Source: Aneurinibacillus sp. Ricciae_BoGa-3
Lineage (GTDB): Bacteria; Bacillota; Bacilli; Aneurinibacillales; Aneurinibacillaceae
Assembly (NCBI RefSeq): GCF_028421645.1
Contig: NZ_CP116887.1
Location: 4,337,501-4,401,500 of the forward strand
Direction: 5' to 3'
DNA: 64,000 bases
Below, in pieces: positions 51,251-60,613 of the stretch. Below the pieces are notes generated by a model. The model saw only the letters and a program-made list of their open reading frames with translations, had not been told where the DNA came from and made no database searches. The position numbers and the translations under genes are program-made. Within the stretch, counting starts at the first letter, position 1; the number at the start of each line of letters is the position of its first letter.

Positions 51251-52627
51251 GTGGCAAGTAATTATCGTTCATACCTTGAACAAAGCCGGAACAGGCATCT
51301 AGAAGAGATGAAAGCGTTCCTAAAAATTGAAAGCATAAGTGCGCTTACTGCCCATAAGAAAGATATTCAAACCGCTGCCGAATGGCTGAAGGAGTCGTTA
51401 ACCGAAGCCGGGTTAGAGCATGTAAACCTTATGCAGACCGAAGGAAACCCCATTGTTTATGCGGACTGGATACATGCGGAAGGCGCGCCGACCGCACTCG
51501 TATACGGGCATTATGATGTGCAGCCTGTAGACCCGCTTAACCTGTGGCAGACCCCTCCTTTTGAGCCGGACATCCGGGATGGAAAGATATACGCCCGAGG
51601 TTCAAGCGATGATAAAGGCCAGGTATTCATGCATATAAAAGCCATTCAGGCCCTGCTTGCGACAGAAGGAAAGCTTCCAATCAATGTAAAATTCTTAATA
51701 GAAGGCGAAGAAGAGGTAGGCAGTCCCAACCTTGAACCATTCGTTGAACAAAACAAGGAGCTTCTAAGTGCTGATGTACTGGTAATTTCAGACACACCCA
51801 TGCTCGAGAAAGGCAAACCAGCCATCTGCTATGGGCTTCGCGGATTGTGCGCCATGGAGATTGATGTAAAAGGAGCCGCAGGTGATCTTCATTCCGGCCT
51901 ATATGGCGGCGGTGTGCAAAACCCGCTGCATGCTCTCGCCTCTATCGTGGCTTCCTTTCATGATAAAAGTGGGCGTGTTGCAGTCGAGGGCTTCTATGAT
52001 AACGTGCCTGAATTAACAGCTGAAGAAAGGGAATCCATCCGCTCCCTGCAATATGATGAAGATAAAGTGAAAGAAGAGTTACACGTAAAAGAACTGTATG
52101 GGGAAGCAGGATACTCCTTCCTGGAACGCACGTGGACCCGCCCCACGCTTGAAATTAACGGGATGTATGGCGGATTCCAAGGGGAAGGAACAAAAACTGT
52201 TCTGCCATCAGAAGCACATGCAAAACTATCCTGCCGGCTGGTAGGCGATCAGGATCCAGTAAAAATCCAGCAACTGATTGAAAACCATGTCCGCAAACTT
52301 ACGCCGCCAGGGGTAGACATCACGATAACAAAGATGGATACAGGGCGGCCATTTCTTACTCCGAAAGACCATCCAGTGATTCAGGCGGCTATGCGCGCCT
52401 ATGAACATGCATACGAAATCACACCTGCTTTAACTAGAATGGGCGGATCGATCCCGATTGTGGAAGCCTTCGGCCGCCTGCTTAACCTGCCAGTCGTGTT
52501 GATGGGTTTTAGCCTTCCTGGCGAGAATTTCCACGCACCAAACGAACATTTCCACCTGGAAAATTTCGACAAAGGAATGCTTACGCTTTGTGATTATTGG
52601 CATGAATTAGCTCAGACGAAACTGTAG
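51251..52627 (+). CDS. M20 family dipeptidase
   Basis: 458 residues from a GTG at 51251 with AAAGGCGGG upstream. Metal ligands of the co-catalytic dizinc site are visible: VYGHYDVQPVDP (His/Asp, ~83-94), SSDDKGQV (Asp, ~117), GEEEVGS (catalytic and ligand Glu, ~150), and the C-terminal NFHAPNEHFH His motif (~434). A dimerisation domain lies between. It is of the CNDP/PepV-like M20 group, hydrolysing dipeptides in the cytosol. Downstream is a terminator and then repeat copy B. Confidence 0.9.
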   Translation: MASNYRSYLEQSRNRHLEEMKAFLKIESISALTAHKKDIQTAAEWLKESLTEAGLEHVNLMQTEGNPIVYADWIHAEGAPTALVYGHYDVQPVDPLNLWQTPPFEPDIRDGKIYARGSSDDKGQVFMHIKAIQALLATEGKLPINVKFLIEGEEEVGSPNLEPFVEQNKELLSADVLVISDTPMLEKGKPAICYGLRGLCAMEIDVKGAAGDLHSGLYGGGVQNPLHALASIVASFHDKSGRVAVEGFYDNVPELTAEERESIRSLQYDEDKVKEELHVKELYGEAGYSFLERTWTRPTLEINGMYGGFQGEGTKTVLPSEAHAKLSCRLVGDQDPVKIQQLIENHVRKLTPPGVDITITKMDTGRPFLTPKDHPVIQAAMRAYEHAYEITPALTRMGGSIPIVEAFGRLLNLPVVLMGFSLPGENFHAPNEHFHLENFDKGMLTLCDYWHELAQTKL

Positions 52628-52633
52628 ACAGAA

Positions 52634-52680
52634 AAAGCCTGCAGCACCCCGTTTATTCCGCAACGTGCTCAGGCTTTTGT
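52634..52680 (+). terminator. terminator of the dipeptidase gene
   Basis: AAAAGCCTG and AGCAC pair with GTGCT and CAGGCTTTT around a ~17-nt loop. Confidence 0.75.
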
Positions 52681-52689
52681 TTTCATACA

Positions 52690-52949
52690 TTAGAAAGTAT
52701 ATTTCGTTTTATTAATTAAAGTTATTTTTTACTGGGACCGAAGGGTCCCTTTCTCTATGTTGATATGCAGTTTATATATACCCTAGGAAAACATCGTGAG
52801 GTACATGTCCGTATAATGTCATCGCCAGCGCTCCGCTTGTTGCTGACCAAGCTTTGCTAATGCCGGTCCGCCGCCGTTCCACAAAGCGGCCGTAAAAACT
52901 TCTATGAGGGGAAAGGAGAGAGCGGCATGGCCCACGATGTTTTTCTCAT
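52690..52949 (+). repeat. interspersed repeat family, copy B
   Basis: Shares with copies A and C a GAAAGTATATTT-like start, a GGGACC-gaag-GGTCCC hairpin (52734-52749; loop different from A and C), GGAAAACATCGTGAGG (~52782-52797), TGCCGGTCCGCC, and the 3' block from AAAGCGGCCGTAAAAACTTC to CACGATGTTTTTCTCAT. The segment after AAAACATCG has lost the pyrimidine-rich inverted-repeat arm seen in A and C. It ends at 52949, one base before the stop codon of the convergent homocysteine methyltransferase gene. Confidence 0.8.
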
Positions 52950-52950
52950 C

Positions 52951-54825
52951 TTATATGGCCGATGTTTTCACCGGTGTGGGAACGCTGGATTGCTTATGGA
53001 CATATCGGGTGAGCTCAGCTGTCATCCCGTAGTTCGTAAAAGGCGTGATCAGATAGATGCCTTTAAAGTATTCCATTACGATATCCAGGAGTTCACGCGC
53101 AATGTCGACCCCTTCACTGCGTGCTGCCGGTCCGCTGCCCGCCCTGCGCATGCGCTCAAGAGCAGCATCAGACAGCTTAATGCCAGGTACCTCATTATGC
53201 AGAAATTCGGCGTTGCGAACGCTCGTTAGCGGCATAACCCCCATAAAAATCGGGACATCAATATGACGGGTACCTTGGTAGATCCGCTCAATCGTTTCCC
53301 TGTCATATACCGGCTGTGTCATGATGAAATCCGCGCCGGCGTCTACCTTCTTCTCGAGACGGCGGATGGCTGCATCAAACTGGCGGACATGCGGGTTGAA
53401 AGCGGCCCCCACTACAAAGTTCGCCCGCTGTTTCAGCGGTTTTCCTGAGAACGTGATACCATCGTTTAATTGCTTAACCATGCGGATTAAATCAAAGGAC
53501 GAAACATCGAACACAGAACTTGCTCCCGGAAGATCACCAAAGCGCGCCGGGTCACCGGTAATGACCAGTACCTGATGAATCCCCAGGGCATGAAGACCCA
53601 TGAGATGGGATTGTTGGCCAATCAGGTTTCGATCTCGGCAGGCAATATGCAGAAGGGGTTCAACACCCACTTTGTTTTTAATAATCGAGCCTAAAGCCAT
53701 ATTGCTCATCCTTGTGGTAGCCAGCGAATTGTCTGCCAGTGTCACAGCATCAGCTCCGGCATCATATAGAGCTTGCGTTCCTTGAACAAATTGTTCGACA
53801 TCCAGATCCTTTGGCGGGTCGAACTCGACTATAATTGTATGGCGCTCAGCAACCTTTTCAACAATGCCGCGTTTCACCGGTTCACGCTCCGAAATAGCCA
53901 GTCTGACGGGCACATTTTCCTCTATTATCTCTTTAGGATTAATCCGGGAAACTGGAGCAAGGCCTTCCAGCGCATCCGCCATGGCCCGAATATGTTCCGG
54001 GGTCGTACCGCAGCACCCGCCAATTAAGCGTGCCCCCTGTTCGCGAAACTTCAGCGCGCTGTCAGCAAAATATTGCGGGATAGATTTGTAGGCATACTCC
54101 CCATCGGAGAGGCCAAGTCGCCCTGCGTTCGGAAAAACGGAAAGCGGCGTTTCCTCCGGCACAACAACCTGCTCTATCGAACGCAGGATTTCAGCTGGTC
54201 CCATTCGGCAGTTCAGGCCTACAATATCAACCCCCGCCTCTTTCAACGCGCGAAACGCCTGGCTTATGGTGTAACCGTCACGGGTTCTTCCCACATCAAT
54301 TGATGCGATTTGCGCTGCGATTGGAATATCCGATAGCGGACGGATGACATCGACAGCCAGCAGCAATTCATCTAAGTCAAGGAAAGTTTCCAACAGAATA
54401 GCATCCGGTTCAGCAGAGAGGAGAGCCGTTGCCTGCTCCTCAAATTGTTCACGGTATCCCTTCATTTTGTTGTCTCTAACCCGGCCTGCATTGATCGATC
54501 CAATGCCACCCGCTATATAGGCGTCATCCCCAGCAGCCTCCCTGGCAATTCGAACGGCTGCCCGGTTTATAGCAGACACACTGTTTTCAAATCCATAGCG
54601 GGACAGCGAGTCGCGGTGGGCACCGAATGAGTTGGTCTGAATAAACCGGGCCCCTGCTTTATAGTAACTTCTGTGGACAGAAGCGATCAATTTCGGGTTG
54701 GACAGATTGAGTTCTTCATAAGACACGCCCACCGGAATGCCCTGACCGTACAGCCAGGTTGCCATGGCTCCGTCCCCAATCAGCAAATGGTTGGAGAGAT
54801 AAGATGTAAGTTTTTCTTTTTTCAA
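52951..54825 (-). CDS. bifunctional homocysteine S-methyltransferase / methylenetetrahydrofolate reductase
   Basis: 624 residues, a fusion like B. subtilis YitJ. The N-terminal ~290 residues are a Zn-dependent homocysteine methyltransferase (GDGAMATWLYGQG near 17, GLNCRMGP near 204, GGCCGTTPEHIRAM near 270 with the Zn cysteines). The C-terminal ~290 residues are MTHFR (EFDPPKDLDVEQF near 333, LLHIACRDRN near 394, FIMTQPVYDRE near 518). It provides 5-methyl-THF for MetH, whose gene ends 15 bp upstream on the same strand; both sit under one SAM riboswitch. The stop codon directly adjoins repeat copy B. Confidence 0.93.
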   Translation of the reverse strand: MKKEKLTSYLSNHLLIGDGAMATWLYGQGIPVGVSYEELNLSNPKLIASVHRSYYKAGARFIQTNSFGAHRDSLSRYGFENSVSAINRAAVRIAREAAGDDAYIAGGIGSINAGRVRDNKMKGYREQFEEQATALLSAEPDAILLETFLDLDELLLAVDVIRPLSDIPIAAQIASIDVGRTRDGYTISQAFRALKEAGVDIVGLNCRMGPAEILRSIEQVVVPEETPLSVFPNAGRLGLSDGEYAYKSIPQYFADSALKFREQGARLIGGCCGTTPEHIRAMADALEGLAPVSRINPKEIIEENVPVRLAISEREPVKRGIVEKVAERHTIIVEFDPPKDLDVEQFVQGTQALYDAGADAVTLADNSLATTRMSNMALGSIIKNKVGVEPLLHIACRDRNLIGQQSHLMGLHALGIHQVLVITGDPARFGDLPGASSVFDVSSFDLIRMVKQLNDGITFSGKPLKQRANFVVGAAFNPHVRQFDAAIRRLEKKVDAGADFIMTQPVYDRETIERIYQGTRHIDVPIFMGVMPLTSVRNAEFLHNEVPGIKLSDAALERMRRAGSGPAARSEGVDIARELLDIVMEYFKGIYLITPFTNYGMTAELTRYVHKQSSVPTPVKTSAI

Positions 54826-54840
54826 TTCTTTTCCCTCCTT

Positions 54841-57800
54841 TTATTGCTCCGCATTGAAGTAGCGGGCTTCCGGATGAGAGAATACCATCGCAGAAACGGA
54901 AGCTTCCGGTTCCATCATGCATCCTTCTGTCAGCTCAACTCCAATTTCTTCTGGATTCATTAAATCAAAGAGCAGCTTTTGATCCTCAAGATCCGGGCAG
55001 GCAGGATAGCCAAACGAAACGCGGATCCCCTGATAGCGGGCTCCAAAACGTTCCAGCATCGTCATCTCCGCCGGATCCGGGAATCCCCATGCGTCCCGGA
55101 TAATGTGGTGAATCCTCTCTGCATAAGATTCTGCCAGTTCCAGCGCAAGCGCCTGAAGCACATGGGAACGCAAGTATTCGCCTTTATTTTTGAGTTCTTC
55201 CGCCCGGTCGCGAATCCCATGGCCTGCTGTTACAACAAGAAACGCTACATAATCCATCTGTCCGCTCTCCACCGGTTTAACGAAGTCGGCCAGGCACAGA
55301 TGCGGATCCTCCTTCTGACGCGGGAAGGTAAAGGTTTTAAGTACCTTGCTGGGATCGGCCGGATCATAGATGAAAATATCATTTCCCTTCGACTGCGCTG
55401 GGAAGAAGCGGTACATACCGTTCGCCTGAATCAGCCCGGTCGTTTTAGCCTCTTCGAGCAACTCATCTACCAGTTCCTTAAGTTCTACCGTTTTCGGATC
55501 GCCATCTGCGAGCAGTCTATCGACGTTCCCGCGAATTCCTAGATGCTTTCCAAGAAGCATCCGCAGATTCAGGTAAGGCTGCAGATAAGCCAGCGGATAA
55601 TCAGTAAAGATATGGCGGTGCAAGTCAGGCGGCAAAATCACTGGCCCATTGGTGCTGACCGCTGATCGGACAGGCTTCAGCTGCGCTGCAGGTGTTGCCG
55701 TACATTCTGCATCCTGATCTGTTAACCTCCGATTGCGCACTTCCAGCAGCTGTTGCACAAGCTTTTCCTTTTCCTGCGGATTGCTTACTTTATTCGCCAG
55801 CTCCAATCCATCCATCGCGTCTTTCGAATAAAGGACCAGGCCGTTGTATTCTGGAGTGATGCGGTTTTCCGTAAACTTACGCGTCAGGGCCGCTCCGCCT
55901 ACGAGTATCGGCACATCAATGCCTGCCGCCTGTAAGTCCTGTGCGGTCGTAACCATCTGCTGCGCCGATTTTACAAGAAGGCCGGACAGTCCGATCATGT
56001 CAGGCTTTTGTTCACGGTAGGCCTGAATAATCTGTTCAGGCGGTACTTTTATACCAAGGTTAATAATCTTGTATCCGTTATTAGAGAGGATAATCTCCAC
56101 TAGATTCTTGCCAATATCATGTACATCGCCTTTAACGGTAGCGAGCATGATCTTACCCTTTGTAGCACTTTCCGTTTTCTCCATAAATGTTTCCAGATAA
56201 GCCACGGACGCCTTCATTACTTCCGCACTCTGCAGCACTTCGGCCACGATCAATTGATTGTCATTGAACAGGCGGCCTACCTCACTCATCCCATCCATTA
56301 ACGGCCCGTTAATAACATCGAGCGGCGCATATTTTTCCAGTGCCTTCTCTAAATCGGGAATAAGCCCTTGCTTTGTACCCTCTACAATGTAATGCGCAAG
56401 TCTCTCCTCTAACGTCAGATTTAACAAATCGGCCTCTTTCGTTTCCACTTTCTTTTCACGGTAAAAAGCCGTAAACTCCGCAAGATTTTGATCGTTCGTA
56501 TCAAAAATAAGGCTTTCTGCTTGCATTTTTTCCTCATCCGGAATTAACGCATAGCGCTCCAGCTTCTCGGTATTTACAATGGCGTAATCGAGGCCGGCTT
56601 TTGTACAATGGTAGAGAAAAACGGCGTTCAGCACTTCGCGTCCCGCTGCAGGCAGGCCAAACGAAACGTTACTAATGCCAAGTATGGTCTGGCATTCGGG
56701 CAGTTCCTGCTTAATGAGCCGGATCCCCTCTACCGTTTCTTTTGCCGATCCAATGTAAGCTTCGTCCCCTGTTCCAACTGGGAAGACAAGCGGGTCGAAA
56801 ATAATGTCGCTCGGCTTAAGTCCGTATTTACCCGTTAGCAGATCATAGGAACGCCTGGCAACCTCAAGCTTGCGCTCCGCGGTTACAGCCATTCCCTCTT
56901 CGTCAATTGTGCCAACCACTACCGCCCCGCCAAATTGCCTGATGAGTGGCGTTACTTCTTCAAAGCGCTTCTCGCCATCTTCTAGGTTGATAGAATTGAT
57001 AATCGCTTTGCCCTGTGAATACGTCAGCGCCATTTCGATGACTGAACTATCGGTTGAATCAATCATGATCGGCACTTTCACCTTTTTGGTTACAAATTGA
57101 AGAAATTCCTCCATGTCACCCCGCTCGTCGCGGTCAGGGTCGGCCAGGCATATATCGATCACATGAGCGCCCCGCTTAACCTGGGCCCGGGCGATCTCAG
57201 AGGCCTCTTCATATTTGCCTTCCGCAATAAGCGTTCGGAATTTCTTCGAGCCAATAACATTCGTTCTTTCTCCGACCATAAGAGGCCGGTTATCTTTCTC
57301 CAGATATACAGGCTCAATTCCGGATACCGCGTGCCCCTCTCTTTGCTCAGCTTGCCGCGGAGTGATGTCCCTCATCGCCTCGGCAATTGCGCGAATGTGC
57401 TCCGGAGTCGTTCCGCAGCATCCACCTGCTATGTTCAGCCACCCCTTCTCAGCAAAGCCTGCCAACTTTGCGGCCAGGCCCTGCGGTGACTCATGATAAT
57501 GCCCATCCTCATCCGGAAGGCCGGCGTTGGGATAACAGGATACCGAACAAGATGCCAATCCAGACAGCGTGCGGATATGGTCACGCATAAACTCAGGACC
57601 GGTTGCACAGTTGAGCCCGATGGCCACCGGAGAAAGGTGTTCCAGCGAGAGGTAGAATGCTTCGATATTCTGTCCCGCAAGCGTGGTGCCCATTGGTTCA
57701 ATCGTACCCGAGATCATAAGCGGGATGGTTTTCCCTGTCGTCTCAAACGCCCTGCGGATACCGATGCCGCCAGCCTTCACGTTAAGTGTATCCTGGGATG

Positions 57801-58305
57801 TTTCAAGAAGGAGCACATCAGCGCCACCCTCGATAAGCCCTATGGCCTGTTCGTAGTAGTTCTGCACAAGTTCGTCAAATGACACCCCGCCGGTAACAGA
57901 AAGCGTTTTTGTTGTAGGACCCATCGCTCCGGCAACATACCTTGGCCAGCTATCCGTAGAATAAGCCTCTGCAGCCTCCCTTGCCAGGCTGGCCGCTTTC
58001 CTGTTTATCTCCGATGCCTTAGCCTCCAGGTTATATTCAGCCAGTACAACCGCGGTCGCACCAAAAGTATTCGTTTCAATAATATCCGCGCCCGCTTCCA
58101 GATACGCCTCGTGAATACTGCGAATGACGTCCGGACGCGTAAGGTTTAAAATCTCGTTACAGCCTTCGTACTGCTCTCCGCCGAAGTCTTCAGCGGTTAA
58201 GTTAGCCTGCTGGAGCATGGTTCCCATCGCCCCATCCATCACAAGGATTTTTTCCTTTAGCCTCTCCTGTATGGTTACTCTCGTATATGCTGCGGTTTCG
58301 CTCAT
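54841..58305 (-). CDS. metH: cobalamin-dependent methionine synthase
   Basis: 1154 residues with all four modules: an N-terminal homocysteine-binding Zn domain (MDGAMGTMLQQAN, GLNCATGP, GGCCGTTPEHIRA), a pterin-binding domain (VGERTNVIGSKKFR near 350), a B12 domain with the His ligand in VKGDVHDIGKNLV near 755, and an AdoMet reactivation domain (YPACPDLEDQK near 1105). It transfers methyl from 5-methyl-THF to homocysteine. Two ATGs (58314, 58305) are possible; spacing of AAAGGA favours 58305. The SAM-I riboswitch upstream controls it together with the YitJ-like gene. Confidence 0.95.
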   Translation of the reverse strand: MSETAAYTRVTIQERLKEKILVMDGAMGTMLQQANLTAEDFGGEQYEGCNEILNLTRPDVIRSIHEAYLEAGADIIETNTFGATAVVLAEYNLEAKASEINRKAASLAREAAEAYSTDSWPRYVAGAMGPTTKTLSVTGGVSFDELVQNYYEQAIGLIEGGADVLLLETSQDTLNVKAGGIGIRRAFETTGKTIPLMISGTIEPMGTTLAGQNIEAFYLSLEHLSPVAIGLNCATGPEFMRDHIRTLSGLASCSVSCYPNAGLPDEDGHYHESPQGLAAKLAGFAEKGWLNIAGGCCGTTPEHIRAIAEAMRDITPRQAEQREGHAVSGIEPVYLEKDNRPLMVGERTNVIGSKKFRTLIAEGKYEEASEIARAQVKRGAHVIDICLADPDRDERGDMEEFLQFVTKKVKVPIMIDSTDSSVIEMALTYSQGKAIINSINLEDGEKRFEEVTPLIRQFGGAVVVGTIDEEGMAVTAERKLEVARRSYDLLTGKYGLKPSDIIFDPLVFPVGTGDEAYIGSAKETVEGIRLIKQELPECQTILGISNVSFGLPAAGREVLNAVFLYHCTKAGLDYAIVNTEKLERYALIPDEEKMQAESLIFDTNDQNLAEFTAFYREKKVETKEADLLNLTLEERLAHYIVEGTKQGLIPDLEKALEKYAPLDVINGPLMDGMSEVGRLFNDNQLIVAEVLQSAEVMKASVAYLETFMEKTESATKGKIMLATVKGDVHDIGKNLVEIILSNNGYKIINLGIKVPPEQIIQAYREQKPDMIGLSGLLVKSAQQMVTTAQDLQAAGIDVPILVGGAALTRKFTENRITPEYNGLVLYSKDAMDGLELANKVSNPQEKEKLVQQLLEVRNRRLTDQDAECTATPAAQLKPVRSAVSTNGPVILPPDLHRHIFTDYPLAYLQPYLNLRMLLGKHLGIRGNVDRLLADGDPKTVELKELVDELLEEAKTTGLIQANGMYRFFPAQSKGNDIFIYDPADPSKVLKTFTFPRQKEDPHLCLADFVKPVESGQMDYVAFLVVTAGHGIRDRAEELKNKGEYLRSHVLQALALELAESYAERIHHIIRDAWGFPDPAEMTMLERFGARYQGIRVSFGYPACPDLEDQKLLFDLMNPEEIGVELTEGCMMEPEASVSAMVFSHPEARYFNAEQ

Positions 58306-58364
58306 CTGCTTCATTTCCTTTCCGGGCCCTGATGCCCCTTACCAATTCGATGGATTATCATAAA

Positions 58365-58527
58365 CGCAAAAAGACCTTTCCAATGGAAAGGTCTCTACAT
58401 GTTGAGGTAAGATCAAGCTAGTCTTATCTCCCAGGAAAAACCTTCCCTGCTGGAATTGGCACCGTGCGGAATCACCGCCGGTTGCCGGGCTTCATCGGGC
58501 CAGTCCCTCAGCCTGCTCTTGATAAGA
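58365..58527 (-). promoter_or_regulatory. SAM-I riboswitch (S-box) with terminator
   Basis: On the minus strand the S-box core is read as CTTATCAAGAGCAGGCTGAG, GGACTGGCCCGATGA, CCCGGCAACC, GGTGCCAATTCC, then GAGATAAG closing P1. A strong terminator (AGACCTTTCC / GGAAAGGTCT plus five T, about 58369-58395) lies between the aptamer and the metH start. High SAM should favour the terminator and reduce metH expression. Confidence 0.95.
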
Positions 58528-58805
58528 AGTTATTCTGTTTCATTTTTTATAATTATCAGCCAGAACCACCCCGTTCGTCAATAGGCAGTTTTCCTGCCAT
58601 CATTAATTGCGGCAGTCCAATTGCACCTGGAGTTGTCAAATTGTGTCCCTTGTCCGTGTTTCATCCAAAATAATAGGTCTTATGTTTTATATTTCCACGA
58701 CTTTAAAGTATTAATTGCATGGTTACAGTGTTAATGCTAGAATTATAGATAGGTATACATACCTGATCACATTCCTAGAAAGAGCGATCTGAAGGAGCAA
58801 ACAGG
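58528..58805. other. intergenic region between the riboswitch and a small gene
   Basis: Contains the metH leader promoter on the minus strand and a promoter for the small plus-strand gene. No additional gene seen. Confidence 0.35.
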
Positions 58806-58973
58806 ATGACAGATGAGACTTTTATAAACAAATGCACGGATATTGATAAATTAATTGTCGAATCTAAGTGTATCAGTCGGATTTTGTTAGAGACAGACGA
58901 TAAGGAAGATTGTAAAAAGCTCATTCACTATCTCCATAGCATTTATTTGCGGCTTAACACTTTAGCAGGATGA
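58806..58973 (+). CDS. small hypothetical protein (55 aa)
   Basis: A 55-residue frame with GAAGGAG 9 bp before the ATG. It is hydrophilic at the start (MTDETFINKCTDIDKLIVE) and then helical (KCISRILLETDDKEDCKKL, ~21-39; HYLHSIYLRLNTL, ~41-53), with three Cys at 10, 22 and 37. The pattern suggests a small all-helical protein. I do not recognise it; superficial similarity to short Spo0E-like phosphatases is not supported by their signature. It is below common ORF cut-offs. Confidence 0.6.
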   Translation: MTDETFINKCTDIDKLIVESKCISRILLETDDKEDCKKLIHYLHSIYLRLNTLAG

Positions 58974-59069
58974 ATCAGCGAATTCTAGGTAGGGCTTGCA
59001 CTGCTTCATGCGAGGGTTTATTCTAGTTATGCGCAGTTTTATTCTCTACATAAAAGAAGGATGACAACT

Positions 59070-59900
59070 ATGTGGCTTATGGCAGCAGTTGCAACTGCCA
59101 TTTGTTTTGGCACAAATAATTCCATATTCAAATGGAGCACGACCCGGCATTTATCTAAAGTAAACATTCAGTTCTTCTTTTACCTTGCAGCGTTTATCAT
59201 CACCATGAGCTATGGGACAAGCACCCATTCTTTTCGCCCATCCATTCTCTCAGTAATTATGGGCATCACAATTGGGATCTTAAATGCAAACGGCAACATT
59301 CAAATGGCCAGGGCTTTCGAGAAAGGCCCCGCCAGTTTAACCTCGCCTCTTGTGGCAGCCAACGCGATTTTTCCGGTTCTGGCCGCAGGTGTGATATTTC
59401 ATGAATCAATACCGCTCCTTCATTGGATTGGCATCGTCTGTATGCTCGGTTCTGCAGTGATTATCCAGTACAGCCCGCATAAAGGCACAGACACAAACTA
59501 CGCACCCTGGATTGTCCGGGTAGCGCTGGCGATCGTTTCATTTGGTCTGCTGGGTATATTGATGAAGGGGTCTTCTTATTTGCACATCCACTCACTGGAT
59601 GTCCTTGTATCCATGTACGGGGGAGGCTGCGCTTATCTCAGCGCCTGGCTTGGAAGAGAAAAAGTAAACGTTCAGGAAGTAGCAACGGGCGCGACTGTGG
59701 GGCTCTTAAGCGTTATTGGCTTCAGCTGCTATTATTTTGCACTGACAACGGGAATAGCCAGCATTGTATTTCCCGTTGTCAGTTTGAATTGTTTAATTGT
59801 GATGCTGGCAGGCCTTTATCTTTTTAATGAAAGACTAAAAATATATCAGGTGTTTGGTATTTTTGCCGCGCTGCTCGGACTGGTTATGACTAAATTATAG
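59070..59900 (+). CDS. DMT-superfamily (EamA) transporter
   Basis: 276 residues with about ten membrane segments and two EamA-type halves. The first half ends with LTSPLVAANAIFPVLAAGVI (~92-111) and the second with FPVVSLNCLIVMLAGLYLFN (~237-256), the typical pattern of drug/metabolite exporters. The substrate is unknown. Of two close ATGs, the second (59070) has better spacing to AGAAGG. A terminator follows, then repeat copy C. Confidence 0.8.
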   Translation: MWLMAAVATAICFGTNNSIFKWSTTRHLSKVNIQFFFYLAAFIITMSYGTSTHSFRPSILSVIMGITIGILNANGNIQMARAFEKGPASLTSPLVAANAIFPVLAAGVIFHESIPLLHWIGIVCMLGSAVIIQYSPHKGTDTNYAPWIVRVALAIVSFGLLGILMKGSSYLHIHSLDVLVSMYGGGCAYLSAWLGREKVNVQEVATGATVGLLSVIGFSCYYFALTTGIASIVFPVVSLNCLIVMLAGLYLFNERLKIYQVFGIFAALLGLVMTKL

Positions 59901-59935
59901 AGGCAGATCCAATTTAACGGATCTGCCTTTTTGTT
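59901..59935 (+). terminator. terminator of the DMT transporter gene
   Basis: AGGCAGATCC pairs with GGATCTGCCT around AATTTAAC, followed by five T. Confidence 0.85.
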
Positions 59936-59940
59936 ATCTT

Positions 59941-60245
59941 ATAGGAAAGTATATTTTACTTTAACGTGTTGATGTGCCTTGAGCGATTTTTTAAATGGGA
60001 CCTCCGGTCCCGAAACACCCATGGAAAACATCGCGAGGCTCATGTCCGCACCTTTCTTTCCTCCAGGCCGAAAGGTGTATCCATTTTACCTTTCGGCATA
60101 AGTGCAACTTAGGCTGCTGCCTGCGCTTACGCTTGCCGCTAGCCAAGATTCCCTAATGCCGGTCCGCCCGTCGTTTCACAAAGCGGCCGTAAAAACTTCT
60201 ATGAGGGGAAAGGAGAGAGTTGCATGGCCCACGATGTTTTCTCAT
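59941..60245 (+). repeat. interspersed repeat family, copy C
   Basis: The longest copy. It starts near ATAGGAAAGTATATTTT, shares GAGCGATTTTTTAAATGGGA with copy A and has the GGGACC-tcc-GGTCCC hairpin (59996-60010). AAAACATCGCGAGG, a CACCTTTCTTTCC arm, a variable centre (with its own CCGAAAGGT / ACCTTTCGG stem) and the conserved 3' block ending CACGATGTTTTCTCAT (60245) follow. It lies between convergent genes, as copy B does. Confidence 0.8.
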
Positions 60246-60259
60246 GCCTTCCTTTGTAG

Positions 60260-60574
60260 CTATTGTTCATCAAATTCCGCTAGATTCGCTTTGTATGCAT
60301 AGGCGTTGGATGCTTGAGCAAAATCGATCGTAATGCTTGCCGGGCCTTGCTGCGTTTCCTCAACCATCACCGTATAGGCCGCTGGCTCTTCCAGGCCGGC
60401 CTTCTCATAAGCATCAAGCATCCATTCGAGCGCATCCTGTGTTAACGGAAGCCCTGCCACGCCGCCTCCGCCAACTGGCACATGAATCAGCTTTTTATTG
60501 TCCACGAACCCTTTAACCGTATCAAGTAAGATGGCAAGTTGAAAGTCTGTCAGGTTGAGCTTATATTCTGTCAT
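60260..60574 (-). CDS. hypothetical protein
   Basis: 104 residues from the ATG at 60574 (GTGAGGAAATAAGC upstream; an earlier ATG adjoins the IclR stop without a ribosome site). A soluble alpha/beta protein with a Gly-rich loop (PVGGGGVAGLPLTQDALEW, ~33-51). I do not recognise the family. It follows the IclR gene by 39 bp on the same strand and may be co-transcribed. Its stop lies 15 bp from repeat copy C. Confidence 0.6.
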   Translation of the reverse strand: MTEYKLNLTDFQLAILLDTVKGFVDNKKLIHVPVGGGGVAGLPLTQDALEWMLDAYEKAGLEEPAAYTVMVEETQQGPASITIDFAQASNAYAYKANLAEFDEQ

Positions 60575-60613
60575 GCTTATTTCCTCACTTACTACAAAAT
60601 GGATTGTTTTCAT

